Positions 43,298-53,939 of a stretch of DNA of 64,000 nucleotides are shown in pieces. The DNA comes from Lepas anatifera (taxonomy: Eukaryota; Arthropoda; Thecostraca; Lepadidae), in the NCBI GenBank assembly GCA_034440635.1, contig JAOTON010000386.1, forward strand, positions 372,001-436,000, given 5' to 3'. Numbering within the stretch: the stretch's first letter is position 1; each line of letters begins with the position of its first letter. Under the pieces are notes generated by a model. That model ran no database searches, was not told the origin of the DNA, and worked only from the letters and a program-made list of their open reading frames with translations. Made by a program: the position numbers and the translations under genes.

Positions 43298-44855
43298 CGT
43301 TTCAAGGTCACCACCTGAAAAACTGGTCACCACTGTAATATGCATTGCCGGAAGTCTTGAAGACCTCCAGAACAAAAAGCGCCCACCGATTTTGGGTTAC
43401 GTCGGCTTTGTCACCCTCAGGGTAATGGTGTCTGAGGTGTGACACGATACGGTGGCGTAACGGTGACGCACAGGTCACATGTCTGCGTAACGGTTGGACA
43501 CGAGTTGCACACATGTACGGGACCGGCGGCGCCTACTCATCCCTTCCACAATAGCTTTTCCTGCATACGTAGGTTGGCATTAACAACAACAAAACACACA
43601 TTCCTCACGACCGTCCTTTCACCACCGCCTGGAACACATCGGCGGACTGCGCATCCACTGAATGCTGCCCCTGATGACTAGAATAATGACATGCAATGGT
43701 ACTCATGGACATGTGCAGACAAAGGAAGAATTCATGCTGAGCAACAAAAACTGGCGACAATAACGAGCGTCATTTACAGCGAGTAATGGATGGAAATGAT
43801 ATCTATATAGATTTCATTGACAACTCAACCTGAGAAAAGCCATTCCAGAGCATGACAACCATTCGAAACATTCATCAGATCTATAATAAGTTTTACGGGG
43901 TGACTTTCAGTAATTTTTTTACCGCAGTTTATGCTCTTTGAAGATACATCATTAGTCAAACAAAAGCGAGTACCCTGCCAGTCGGCAGACGATCTAATGG
44001 AAAAAGTATCGACGTACAGTACTCCTCAATCCAACAGCGTTATGACCATACCAGGTCAGGCAAACAATTTTCGGACACCTTTTATTATTCAAGTCGTCGA
44101 CAGTCATTTCATCCGGTGTTTAGCAATTCCGAGCATTTGGGGATATACCAACGTCTTCTCCCGGAGGACATATTTCCAGACTTGCAGTATAACGAGACTA
44201 TTTCCGGACTGACGCATGTTCTTTGTTTTTCCTTTTTCGCAATTGTGCACATTACACGCGATACAGGGATTGAGCACCTCCGAGAAACGCGTACAGACGG
44301 CACCCTTCGTGCAGGGTGAGCCGTTAAGAAAAAGCAGACGAGCCAAGAGGCATGTGTTCTCGCTCTCTTTAACAACCACCGACGGCGGCTAATGGTGATA
44401 GCCTAACGAGGTCGTTAGTTCTATATGGACAGCAAAGTCGTCCGTTGCCCGGTTGCCCCTACAAATCTCAAATATCACACGGATGTGACATAGTTCCGCC
44501 ACCATCAACGGCTCACCGACTTCAGAGAACACAAGTGTAGCACTAGTGAGAAGCCAGGCGGGAATGTGGCTCCATTGCCGATGCTCAATAACTCAACCCA
44601 GGTTTCCAATTCGGATTGCTGAACAATGAATGCCCATGAATGATAAGCACGAACCAGTTAGGTGTGACTTGAAGCTCGAATTGCATGACTAGTGATACAT
44701 TGACAGGTATTCAGACAGCAACAAAACAACATGGCCATTCACAATTACTCAACGGGCCAGCCAACAAGTATTGCTTCACTTCTACGTCTGCGCAGTCCCT
44801 TTGCGATGCGTGCGCCAAAATTCTGAGCTTTTTGTCCAAAATTCCACACTGTGCG
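43298..44855. other. Non-coding stretch, no recognised gene
   Basis: Short open frames (43931-44212; minus 44104-44379) without recognised family. A 45-bp stretch at 44785-44835 (TCTGCGCAGTCCCTTTGCG) recurs inverted at 45430-45466 inside the next LINE fragment. Confidence 0.5.
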
Positions 44856-45480
44856 TCACTGCCAGTGACGCACGGCGTGGTTCAGCGATCATTCCCGGGA
44901 CCAAAGTCGTTTTTTTATATTTACTAATGACCTGGCATCTCACTTGTATTCGGACAAGCTCATCATGTACGCGGATGATGCACAATTTCTATACTCAGAC
45001 ACTCTGGCTAACATTTACCACTTTAAACTGCGAGTGGAGGGTACGCTGAGACTAGCTCACGACTGGTTCACTCAGAACCGGCTCAGAGCCAACCCCAGCA
45101 AAACTGAGCTTCTAGTTGTAAAGTCAAGCCCGAAGAGGTGTGATCCGAAACTCACTATTCAGCTCGGTAACGCCCTTATTAAAACTTTATCACATGCTAA
45201 GATCGTTGGTGTCTACGTCGACTCAGCCCTGACCTGGGAAAAATAAGTGTCCCAAGTAACTCGCCGCTGTTACGGCATCCTCACTGAATTATATCGCTTA
45301 AGATCCAAAATCCCACCAGAAACCAGAAAGCTTCTAGTTCAGGCCCTTGTGTTCCCACATATCCAGTTTTGTATGACCGCATGGACAGGTTGCAATATCA
45401 CTCGAAAACATCGCATTCAGAAAGTTTAGAATTTTGGCGCACATATCGTAAAGGGACTGAGCAGACGTGAGCACGTGGCT
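44856..45480 (+). pseudogene. CR1/L2-like LINE reverse transcriptase fragment
   Basis: In three frame pieces: a damaged PQGSILGP equivalent (QRSFPGPKSFF), TNDLASHLYSDKLIMYADDAQFL with the YADD catalytic pair (about 44977), DWFTQNRLRANPSKTELLVV, VYVDSALTWEK, a stop, then VTRRCYGILTELYRLRSKIP and FPHIQFCMTAWTG. This order (palm end, thumb, C..L..L...R..IP...) fits CR1/L2-type elements rather than the I clade. Only about 200 codons remain; endonuclease and 3' end are not seen. Confidence 0.75.
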
Positions 45481-46092
45481 CCAGCCAAAGACAAGACAGA
45501 CAAAGACAAAGACTTTATTGAGTATCAATCCGTGGCTTACGACTCACGTCGTAAGGGGTGGTAAATGGGACATACACACGCTATTAAACAATAAAATCCA
45601 GCTAAAATAAAGTTTGCATAGATACTACATCTACACAGTCACGGCTATGTCTGTATTTATGGTCCTGGGTGCACGAAAGGTTGGTACCTCCTCTCGTGGT
45701 TGTGTTTTTTCAGCCCTGCAATTCCTGCGCTGGCCGACGTTTCCTGATTTACTGAAGAAACAGGACAACGATGATTAAAAGACTGCTCTCCGACGGCTCT
45801 GGCAGTGCAGTGTCGCGATCAGTTGCGCGTCGCTCCGAAGTCTCTAGCCGGAGCAAACGCGGGACCGACCGCGATAAGCTACAACTCCCAAGGGTACGAA
45901 CGGAATAAGCCAAAGAAAGTTTTCGTTTCAGGGGGCAGAAGCATGGAACGGTAGGATTAGTGACAGTTAGTAGATGTATTGCAAGCATTTAGGAAAGAGG
46001 ATAGGCTCGGAGTGATGTCTTGGAGAGCTATTTTGAGCATTATGGTGAATATATAAATGAGGAAGAACAGCCTGATGCTCATATTAATTAAA
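45481..46092. other. Non-coding stretch
   Basis: Includes AAGACAGACAAAGACAAAGAC (45491-45511) and a GACTCACGTCGTAAG motif. No gene recognised. Confidence 0.5.
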
Positions 46093-46194
46093 ACTTGTTC
46101 AAAAATTAACAGTCAATATATTTCGCCCATGGGGCATGATCACGACAGCAAGTGGACAGGGCAAAATGTATTGACCGTTAATTTTTGAACAAGT
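46093..46194. mobile_element. 102-bp hairpin MITE
   Basis: ACTTGTTCAAAAATTAACAG is matched by its complement ending at 46194, and the pairing continues to GCCC/GGGC with few mismatches, leaving a loop of about 30 bases. Almost the whole element is a stem. Target duplication is not clear in the TA-rich flanks. Confidence 0.8.
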
Positions 46195-46350
46195 ATATAT
46201 ATTTTTTTTCTTTCAGGCAGATGTCGTTGAAAGGAATAGCGTTTCGAGTTTTTGAGAGTTTTCGGTTGAGTTTCAGTAGCTTGTTGAATATTTTTTGTCT
46301 GGTTCGGTAATGGTGTTAAGTACTTCTATTATAGTCATAAGTCAATTTTT

Positions 46351-46390
46351 CCGACGCGTTTCGATTGTATTATACCAATCATTATCAAGG
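46351..46390 (-). ncRNA. Hammerhead-ribozyme-like motif of a Penelope element
   Basis: Minus strand: CCTTGATAATGATTGG, TATAATA, CAATCGAAACGCGTCGG. GATTG/CAATC forms a perfect stem II, followed by GAAA and then ACGCGTC, the usual stem III side. The CUGANGA box is altered to UUGAUAA, so activity is doubtful. It lies about 210 bp downstream of the end of the Penelope ORF on the same strand, as expected for a terminal repeat of such elements. Confidence 0.6.
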
Positions 46391-46597
46391 ACAACTAACA
46401 CTTCATTTTTAGTTTGTTACCTACTGAGGCTAATCTTAGTTTACAAAAAGCGAATATGTTCAAGAAGGAGCAGAGGACAATATCGTAGCAACTTTCACTG
46501 AGCAAAACCACAAAGCATAGTTTTAACGCATTCATAAATCACAACCATACTAATAACATTCTAATGCATACTAAACCACGTACTATTCAGTCACAGT

Positions 46598-47340
46598 TCA
46601 CACACCCCACAGTGCTAGTGAAATGTGTGTATGTTTCTGTATGTTGAGGTGTGGTTTCTGTCGTGTGATGTGTATGGCTTCATGAATGAACAGGCGGTGA
46701 TGGTCGTGGGCGGAGTCGATGATTTTTGTGTTGTCTTTTAGGAGTTTGCGTGTTGGTTTTGTGTGGTGTTTGTGTAGCCAATGTTCTACGGGGCCTGTGT
46801 GGTCTTGTAGGTGCATGGTGAGGCGGCGTGATAATGTCGTCGTGGTCGCACAGAGAGTAGAGTCTATCATTAGGCCTGCAATCTTCATGCGGACATTCAA
46901 ACTGGTACACTACATTGGTGCGATTGGACTCTTGTACTGTGGTTGGATTGTTTTTCATGACTTGTTGACTTGTTTTTTTGTTCTGATAGTATATGCTGAG
47001 CTGTAGGCGTTCACCATCTGTGTGTTGCATGATGTGGTTTTTTGACGATGTCTTTTAGGATTTTTTCATCTGATTTGTAGTGGGAACTCATGTGATTTTT
47101 GTAGTATAGATGGTGGACTTTGTACTGCTCTGGTTGTTGTTGTGTGCTGATTGTTAAGCTGTTTGTGGATCTCTTTGTCAGTTTCTGAGTTGGTAAAGCC
47201 GTTGTTTATTAGTAGCTGCTTCACTCTGCTGAGTTCGGTGTCCATGTGTTCATATGACGAGCTAGTGTTGGTAGCTCGTTTTATGAATGCTCTCAGTACG
47301 CTCTGTTTGTGCTGTGATGGGCATTCACTGGCAGCGTTCA
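46598..47340 (-). pseudogene. Penelope-like element: linker and GIY-YIG endonuclease
   Basis: Continues from the RT upstream through a linker (LSRVKQLLINNGFTNSETDK) into NVVYQFECPHEDC and, after a frameshift near 46880, TTTTLSRRLTMHLQDHTGP and RLFIHEAIHITRQKPHLN. VVYQFECP..C and TTTLSRRL are the landmarks of the GIY-YIG nuclease in Neptune/Penelope-type elements. The IYIG strand itself is corrupted (LMIDSTLCATTTT). Stops lie in the linker. Confidence 0.82.
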
Positions 47341-48437
47341 GCGTTTTTCCTGTGTTCGTGGGTTTTGTATATACTCTGGTGATGTACTTTCGGGAGTGGA
47401 TTTTACGTTAACGTCACGGAAAGACAGAGAGTTGTCATGATGTTTTTCAAACGTGGAATTGAGAACCGAATTATTTTCAAATTTGTTGATGATGGCTGTG
47501 AGGTGGTCACTATCCCTGACTTCAAGGAGTATGTCGTCGACGTATCTACAATAAGTTTTTGGCTTAATATCTGGCTCTCTTAGACTAGTTTCCTCCACGT
47601 AGGCCACATAAAAGTTTGCGAGAAGGGGCCCCAAGGGGGAGCCCATGGCGACGCAATCTTTCTGAGTGAATAACTTTCCATCGGGGCCACGGAATGGGGA
47701 ATGTTTGGTGCATGCTATAAGAAGGTTTTTTAAGATGTCTGGAGATAGCTCAAGTTTTTCTAATCCGTTACTACGTCTATGGTAGACTTCGTCAATAATT
47801 ATCTGGATGGTTTTATCTACGGGAACGTTGGTGAAGAGACTTACTACATCGATGGAAGCTAACTCACCTTGGGGTTTCTTGACACAAAGCAAGTCTAAAA
47901 ATTATTCTGAAGAGTTAATGCAATACTGCGAAGGGACATAGGGTCTTAAAAGCTTATTAAGTTTTTTTGCTACTTTATATGTGGGAGTGCAAACCTGTGA
48001 AATGATGGGCCTGAGAGGATTGTCTGCTTTGTGTGTTTTGACTGTGCCGTATGCGTATCCTGGAGTGTACTCACCGGTTATAGTTTCAAAATGCCCATCA
48101 CCTTTCACGGCATTTGCACACTTAATAATTCTGTTCACTTTGGCTTTGAGTTTTTGTTGGACCTTCTTTTATCTTTTTGAATTTGGTTTCATCTGCTAAT
48201 ATGTCACTCAGTTTTCTGTCGTATTCTTCTCGGTTTAAGATTACGAAAATCGATGCTTTATCAGCTCTTCTAACAATGATTCGATTGTCTTCTTTCAGCT
48301 GTTTTCCTGCTAGACGAAGTTCTGGTGTCAATATTTGGCTGCGGTCGCTCCCTCGTAGCTTACTTCCTTCCCCGATTAGCAGTCCTTTTAAGTCTGGGTG
48401 CACTGATACTTTATCTTCTGCTTCGAGCTTCCCGTAG
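47341..48437 (-). pseudogene. Penelope-like reverse transcriptase
   Basis: From the N-terminal side: KLEAEDKVSVHPDLKGLL, IVRRADKASIFVILNRE, then YGTVKTHKADNPLRPIIS (fingers; 47902-48138), a break near 47895, then ASIDVVSLFTNVPVDK (first catalytic Asp), VAMGSPLGPLLANFYVAY and TYCRYVDDILLEV (catalytic Asp pair). The order and the words TVKTHK, LRPIIS and DVVSLFTNVP are diagnostic of Penelope-like elements, whose RT is related to telomerase. A start codon of its own is missing because at 48437 the frame meets an inverted piece of the same RT. Confidence 0.9.
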
Positions 48438-48660
48438 ATAAAACCATCCAGATAATTATTGACGAAGTCTACCATAGACGTAGTAACGGATTAGAAAAAC
48501 TTGCGCTATCTCCAGACATCTAAAAAAACCTTCTTATAGCATGCACCAAAGATTCCCCATTCGTGGCCCCGATGGAAAGTTATTCACTCAGAAGATGGCG
48601 TCGCCATGGGCTCCCCCTGGGGCCCCTCCTCTCAATTTATGTGCCTACGGGGAACTGTCT
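48438..48660 (+). pseudogene. Penelope-like RT core fragment, inverted
   Basis: Plus strand repeats the RT block (IIIDEVYHRRSNGLEKL, MGSPWGP) head to head with the minus-strand N-terminal piece at 48437, the same junction as at 42841. Ends where BEL/Pao primer-site sequence begins. Confidence 0.75.
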
Positions 48661-48759
48661 CGCCCTTTTTTTTGGTGCGGCCCGGGACTTTAGATCTTCG
48701 GGGTTGATTTACATTCTGCTGTGATTTGAGATTGCCTGTTTCTACTATGGAGGTCAAAA

Positions 48760-49790
48760 TGGACCTGGACCGTCTGAGCGCAACGGTGCTGTGGGCTGGG
48801 CGCCGGGCGCTATGCCCTGTCGGGCTGTTGGTGGCCGCCTGCTGGGGCACGTAAGCGGGATGGTCTAGGGGTCTCTGGATGAGGCTCAGTCTCTGTTAGA
48901 GCTTGAACTGAAAGAAGATGATATGAGTGATGACATGGAGGAATCCTGGAAGTTCCGAGAGGACATCAGGAAGGTGCTACTGCGTGCAGAGCATTTCGTA
49001 CTGCGTGACCAGGCTGAGGCTGGTGGTGACCAGGCAAGTGCTTCTGCTTCTCAGGCCTGCAGTGTGCGCTTACCTAAGCTGGAGCTGCCACATTTTAGTG
49101 GTGATGTGATGAAGTGGGCCTCATTTTGGGAGGCTTTCTCAGCTGCTGTGGACCAGTCGGAGCTGCCTGAGGTCAGCAAGTTGACCTATCTGAGGTCTTT
49201 GCTGCGAGGAGATGCCAAGAAGTGTGTGGAGGGCCTTCCTCTGTCTGGGCTAAATTACAAGCCAACTTGTGAACTGCTGAAGAGTCGGTTTGGGCGGAAG
49301 GAGCTGATTGTGTTCGCCCATGTGCAGAAGCTCTTGGAGCTTCAGCCCCCCTCAGGTGTGGCAACAGAGGCAGCACTTCAGCACCTTGTGGATGAGCTGC
49401 TTGTACATATCCGTAGCCTTGAAGCCCTGGACATTGATGGTGACCAGTATGGGGTCATTCTCACTCCTTTAGTGCTGTCACGTCTTCCAGCTGGTGTGCG
49501 TCTGGAGTGGGCTAGGGGCAGTGTAGGACAGGAAAGCAACCTGGACTACCTAGTGACATTGCTCCAGACGGAGATCCGACGACAAGAGCGCTCAGGGGTC
49601 TATGGTGAGCTGTCATCGTGTGTGGAGTCCACTGGTGCCACTGCTGCTGTGAGGACTACTTCATCTCCACCACACCGACAGAAGATGTCTTGGAGGAGGG
49701 AGCGACCGCGTGGAGCTACAGCTGCCGCTCTGCTGGCAGCTACGTCTGGCTGTTCCTTCTGTGGACACCACCACTCGGCGGGCCATGCCC
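48760..49790 (+). pseudogene. BEL/Pao Gag fragment, second copy
   Basis: ATGGAGGTCAAAATGGACC near 48748 matches the gag start, but codons 10-60 are scrambled by deletions. From 48923 the frame is open for 290 codons (WKFREDIRKVLLRAEHF to CSFCGHHHSA) and almost identical to the minus-strand gag. It is cut in the first zinc knuckle at about 49790, after which unrelated sequence (GHAPSPMFKILII) follows. Protease and RT are absent. Confidence 0.88.
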
Positions 49791-49829
49791 CTTCCCCCAT
49801 GTTCAAAATCTTAATCATTGGCCGGTGAC

Positions 49830-50625
49830 AACCATCCAGCGTTGACTGGCAATAAATGATTTCAAAACACACGTTAACCCCCGATCTTCGGAATGTTCCT
49901 TCACCTGTGGTGCAGCTGCTGCACTGCTCACGTACGACGGGGACATGGCGAGGAAGCTCCACCGGATGGCGTAGTTTCGTTTTCTGTTGTATATCTGTGC
50001 ATGACTTACTGCAACTGTGGCAGCTGATGCACCCAGCAACGCCGTGCACTTGTATCAAGACCTCATCCGGCACAAGGTTGTGGACGACAAAGTACCCGAG
50101 GCTGCTCTTTGGGTTTTCCGACGTCACATGTCGTAGGAACATTCAGGCACCAATTATGCTGTTTATAGCGACTTCGTCAGCAATGACGAAAGGAAAGAAA
50201 TCTGTGACGAGCTTCTCAACATGGTCCGCCCCAGTGAAGGATTCACAGAAGATGCCTCGTCGGCGTTCTTGGACAAGGCCACACAGCTCGTTGACCTGGT
50301 GGAAAAGTCGACTTAGACAACATTAGAGTTCGTCAACCCGACAGATCACTACAGACTGGGAAAAGAGTCAGAGGCATGGGGCGCAGACAAATAATACATG
50401 TTTCACACCCTTATCAAGTACTTAAAAGTGGCATATGATGTTGCAGAACGAGGCATTGGTATGCTGAGGGATTTTACCAGCAGAGTAAAATATGAACAGA
50501 TGTTACAATGACTTCTGCAGGAGGTGGAAAATCAGAGAAGTGAACTTCCCCTGCTTTGCAAGGATGCTTTAAAGTCTGTTCAGGAGATTGCACTTCCTGA
50601 AGTAGCAACATCATGCGCCCACACT
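49830..50625 (+). pseudogene. Degenerate protein-coding relic of unknown family
   Basis: Broken plus-strand frames read NYAVYSDFVSNDERKEICDE, AFLDKATQLVDLVEKS, LIKYLKVAYDVAERGIGMLR, then DFTSRVKYEQ and LLQEVENQRSELPLLCKDA, with stops at several points. The last part resembles the minus-strand fragment at 53620-53780 (ITLIKRFSGF, QKQYLLRVVELHRRALP), so both derive from one dispersed gene family. I do not recognise its function with confidence. Confidence 0.45.
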
Positions 50626-50661
50626 CCCTCACCGCTAAGGTGCATGACCTGCCGAGGTGCA

Positions 50662-50878
50662 CATCATATCATCATCATAATTGGTGGCTTAGGGTGCGCC
50701 GACAACAAAGGTCATGTGGCGCCCATAACACTAAGTAAAATATATACAAAAGCGTTTCAACAGCTCACGGGACTAAAGTTGTGGCAAAATTTAAGAAGTA
50801 TAAATAACGATAAAAGAATAGCACATTGTCAAATCACAACCTAGGTCGGCGAGTAAATAACGTTAAAATCGATGCTCG
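50662..50878 (-). other. 3' UTR and ATG-triplet tail of LINE family 1, copy 2
   Basis: Reads (minus) TCGCCGACCTAGGTTGTG, GTCCCGTGAGCTGTTGAAACG, GGCGCCACATGACC and AATTATGATGATGATATGATG, uninterrupted. This copy proves that the block at 8616-8865 in copy 1 is an insertion. Confidence 0.85.
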
Positions 50879-51231
50879 TTAGAAACGATAAAATACTTGA
50901 AAGCTCAACGGTCGGAAACTCTCACAAAAGAGACACCAATGAGGGTGATCCCCCAGATGTCTAAGCCTCTCAACCTCATAGTCCGGGCACTCAACGAGAA
51001 CATGGCTCACACTCAGCAGGTCGCCACAGCGCGTGCAGTGCGGCGGATCCTCTCTATTTAAGCGGAAAGAGTGTGTGGCATGGGTGTGGCCAATCCGCAA
51101 CCTCGACAAAACAACCTCCTCTCTTCTGGATCTAGCACTGCTAGAAGGCCATTTCCCTAGTTTGGGTTTCACACTTCTCAACTTTGCCCCCCTGGGATCC
51201 TCGTCCCATCGCCGCTGCCAGCTACTCATTA
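50879..51231 (-). pseudogene. LINE family 1, copy 2: ORF2 zinc-finger C-terminus
   Basis: SSWQRRWDEDPRGAKLR, RLRIGHTHATHSFRL and CTRCGDLLSVSHVLVEC then FQVFYRF and stop. Directly continues the RNase H frame upstream after a frameshift near 51240-51280 (sister copy reads PFFDLYALVKKFL there). Confidence 0.85.
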
Positions 51232-52836
51232 CAAACTTCTTACAAACAGGAGCATACAGGTCGAAGAATGGAATATGAAGGCCAGGGGAACATCACGTCC
51301 TACTGCAGCCTTTGCAGCTGAATCGGCCCGTTCATTGCCGCTGATGCCACAATGGCTTGGGATCCACACAATCTCGACATTTTTCCCCTTTTCCTTTAGA
51401 CCGTGCAGCGTCTTTCTAATGAGGACCAAGAGAAATGATGACGATGTGTTATAAATATAAAACGACTTCAAAGCCTGTAGAGAGGACAGTGAATCAGTAA
51501 AAACGACAAACTGTCTCGCCCTCGACCTAGACACCTGGTCCAAACAACGAAAAATCGCAAACAGCTCAGAGGTAAAAACAGATGCCTCGCACGGTAAGCT
51601 AAAACCCCTCTCGACACCTTCACCAACAAATGCACAACCCGTGCCACTGTCACTTTTCGAGCCATCGGTGTAAAAGCGAACGTGATTTTCAAAATATTCA
51701 GAGCAAAAATCCATAAATAGCTGGCGCATCGCTTCAGGAGGCATATGCTTGCATTGTTCGAGTAAGTTCGTATTTGTGTTCACTTCCGACACAAGGGTCG
51801 GGGACAGACCCCCTTCCCTCCTCTTCGACGGGAGCCGAAGGAGGAGAGGCAGAAGCGGACGCGACGATCCGCTCTCCGCCCCCCCCACCGAGGGGGCGCG
51901 CGGAGGAGGTGCCGCCGTCGGCTCCGGAGCCGGGGCGGCGGGCTGGCGTGAAAACACCAGCCCCATCCTCCCTGCCAGGCGGACGAAGTCCGCCACGGTT
52001 AGGGAACGGATGACCTCCTCCACGGTGATCCTTGGGGGGCCCGCTGAACCCGCTGAACCCGCGGCCACTGTCTGGGCATAACCCCTTTTGGGATGGGAGG
52101 CCTCATAACACTCTCGAGCCTCACGGAAGCTGATTTGTTTTGTTGTCTTGATGGTTATTATTTCTTTTTCACGGATAAACTCCGGACATAAACGGTCAGT
52201 TACCTCGTGGCAGCCATTACAATTTGCACATTTCAATGCTCGAGCGTCGCAGTCAGTGGTACTATGGACGTCTGATGCGCACTTTCCACACACCCGCTTG
52301 CCCTTGCAGGAGCGGGCAGTATGACCATACTTCTGGCACAAGAAGCACCGCATGGGTGACGGCACGTAAGGCCTGACACCAACCCGCGTGTAGCCCACAT
52401 ATATATGATCAGGCAGTTCTGTCGTGTCAAAAGTTAGAATGACCGTGTCAGTATCCAACATCCCCTCTCCGCTCCTCCTCCGAATCCTCCGAACCTCCAC
52501 CACTCCAAATTCGTCTAAGCCTTCAAAGATCTCATCCTCTGAAAGTCCTCTAAACTCTTGGCTGCTGACAACTCCTTTCCTAAAGTTCTTAGTCCGATGG
52601 GCCTCTACCGAAATGGCGATTTTGTACGTCTTTTTGAAACCAGATTTCTTCCTTGTGAACTTAAGCTCCGACACTGAAAGTGCTCGCTCGGCGTCCTCTG
52701 TCTTTGCAAATTCGACCTCTAATGCTCCATCGCGTAGCTTCTCGCACGTAACAACCCTTCCAAGGTGGTCGAGGGCCTCTTTACGCTTGAAAGGCGACAA
52801 GGCCGCCATAGTGGAGTCCAGTCCCCGCATTACCAA
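51229..52836 (-). pseudogene. LINE family 1, copy 2: ORF1 fused in frame to RNase H by internal deletion
   Basis: The natural ATG is at 52830 (reading MRGLDSTMAAL). One frame of about 533 codons holds: an N-terminal domain (1-160), three zinc knuckles (CFLCQKYGHTARSC, CGKCASDVHSTTDC, CANCNGCHEVTDRLC; about 164-217), a Pro-rich part (300-345), then at about residue 350 a jump to the ORF2 segment before RNase H (LLEQCKHMPPEAMRQLFMDF) and a whole RNase H with YTDGSK, SELFAIF, FTDSLSS and NERAD (the four acidic residues present). Endonuclease and RT are deleted. A run of eight C's at about 51884-51891 sets the frame between ORF1 and the fusion, so a one-base error there would break it. The last 20 codons are frameshifted. 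ORF1 proteins bind element RNA; a fused RNase H has no known role in this family. Confidence 0.85.
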
Positions 52837-53336
52837 AACACGAGGACACGAGGGCTGAATGATCGGTTTTTACGAACCAGGTGTCAGAGTTCGCTCTGTC
52901 CCTTCCCCTCTAGGGGATTGGGAGGTGTCTTCCTCCTGTGGAGGGAAAGGAATGGGATTTATGGGGTTTGCGGTGTCCATGGGAGTATGATTGATTTTAG
53001 CCAGCCGCGTGCGCCCCCTTCCGACGAGGGTGCTACAAGGCGAGACGACGCACGGGCTGGCTATACGGGGAGAAACGCCGCGGTTACAGAGGGGGAGAGA
53101 GACTCACCAAACCCCCTGCCCCGACGACGGTCCCCCCTTGCACCTAGCCTAGACGACCCCGGGCGGGGCACGGACACCCCACCCTCCCTGGGTGAAGTCG
53201 GGACCTCACCAAAGGAGGGAGGGGCAGCCGAGCCCCACCAAAGACCGACAGACTTTAACAACGCTGCTACTCTTGCCGATGCCTTCAAGAGTTCCCCGCC
53301 CTTGCGGGAAATCCAGACCAAAGTAGAGTGTTGCTA
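52837..53336 (-). other. Probable 5' UTR of LINE family 1, copy 2
   Basis: GC-rich, no stop-free frame with known similarity. It precedes the ORF1 ATG on the minus strand. A matching target-site duplication for the tail at 50662 was not found, so the 5' limit is uncertain. Confidence 0.4.
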
Positions 53337-53609
53337 GAGGCGCACGAACCAGCACAGCGCGTACCTCAGCTCAGCCACCAGGACTCGTACCTCGTACTCG
53401 TACCTCCTTCATTCCGGGGTACGGGTCGGTGCGCAGCTCACCTTAAAAAGACGGGCGCCCCCACACTAGGGTGTTTCAGCCCACTATAGTAAAATTTTGT
53501 TTGTTTGGAACGAAGTCATATCGACTTTCCCCCAGCTCTATACGTGAAACTGAATCGATTGACACCCTTAAAAGCAAAATAAAAGGACATTTAGAGGTCG
53601 CGCACTTTT
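53337..53609. other. Non-coding spacer with a short GTACCTCGTACTC repeat
   Basis: CTCGTACCTCGTACTCGTACC at 53385-53405 is a small tandem. No gene seen. Confidence 0.4.
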
Positions 53610-53611
53610 AT

Positions 53612-53890
53612 CACCAAAAATCATTACACTTGAAAGAGGCGCATTCTTTCTTGGTGCGCTTGGGTAGAGCCCTCCGATGGAGTTCCACCACCCGGAGCAG
53701 GTACTGCTTCTGCTTCTCGTCCTTGACGAATCCGCTGAACCTCTTGATGAGGGTGATCTCCCTTTCCCGCTGTTTTTGTCCTGAGTCGAAAGTTAGAGTC
53801 GTTGTGGCGTCCCATTTGATATAATGATCCTTCCCATATGTAGAAGGAGTATCGCAACAGATTCGACGCATATGTTCTAAATTCAACGTA
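53612..53890 (-). pseudogene. Fragment of the same unknown family as 49830-50625, plus an inverted Penelope piece
   Basis: Minus strand: HYIKWDATTTLTFDS, QKQREREITLIKRFSGFVKD and EKQKQYLLRVVELHRRALP. The first part (YIKWDATTTLTFDS.QKQRE) is repeated on the plus strand at 54147-54210 within the Penelope fragment, so two relics are joined here by an inversion. Confidence 0.5.
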
Positions 53891-53939
53891 AGAACATATT
53901 TTAAGGCACATCAAACGATCAAACAATTACTGGTCAAAC

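Larger units (their letters stand above)
48137..49790 (+). repeat. Right arm of the inverted duplication
   Basis: Inverted partner of 41460-43153. 48600-48900 carries many one- to few-base deletions relative to the left arm, whereas 48900-49790 is nearly identical. Confidence 0.85.
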
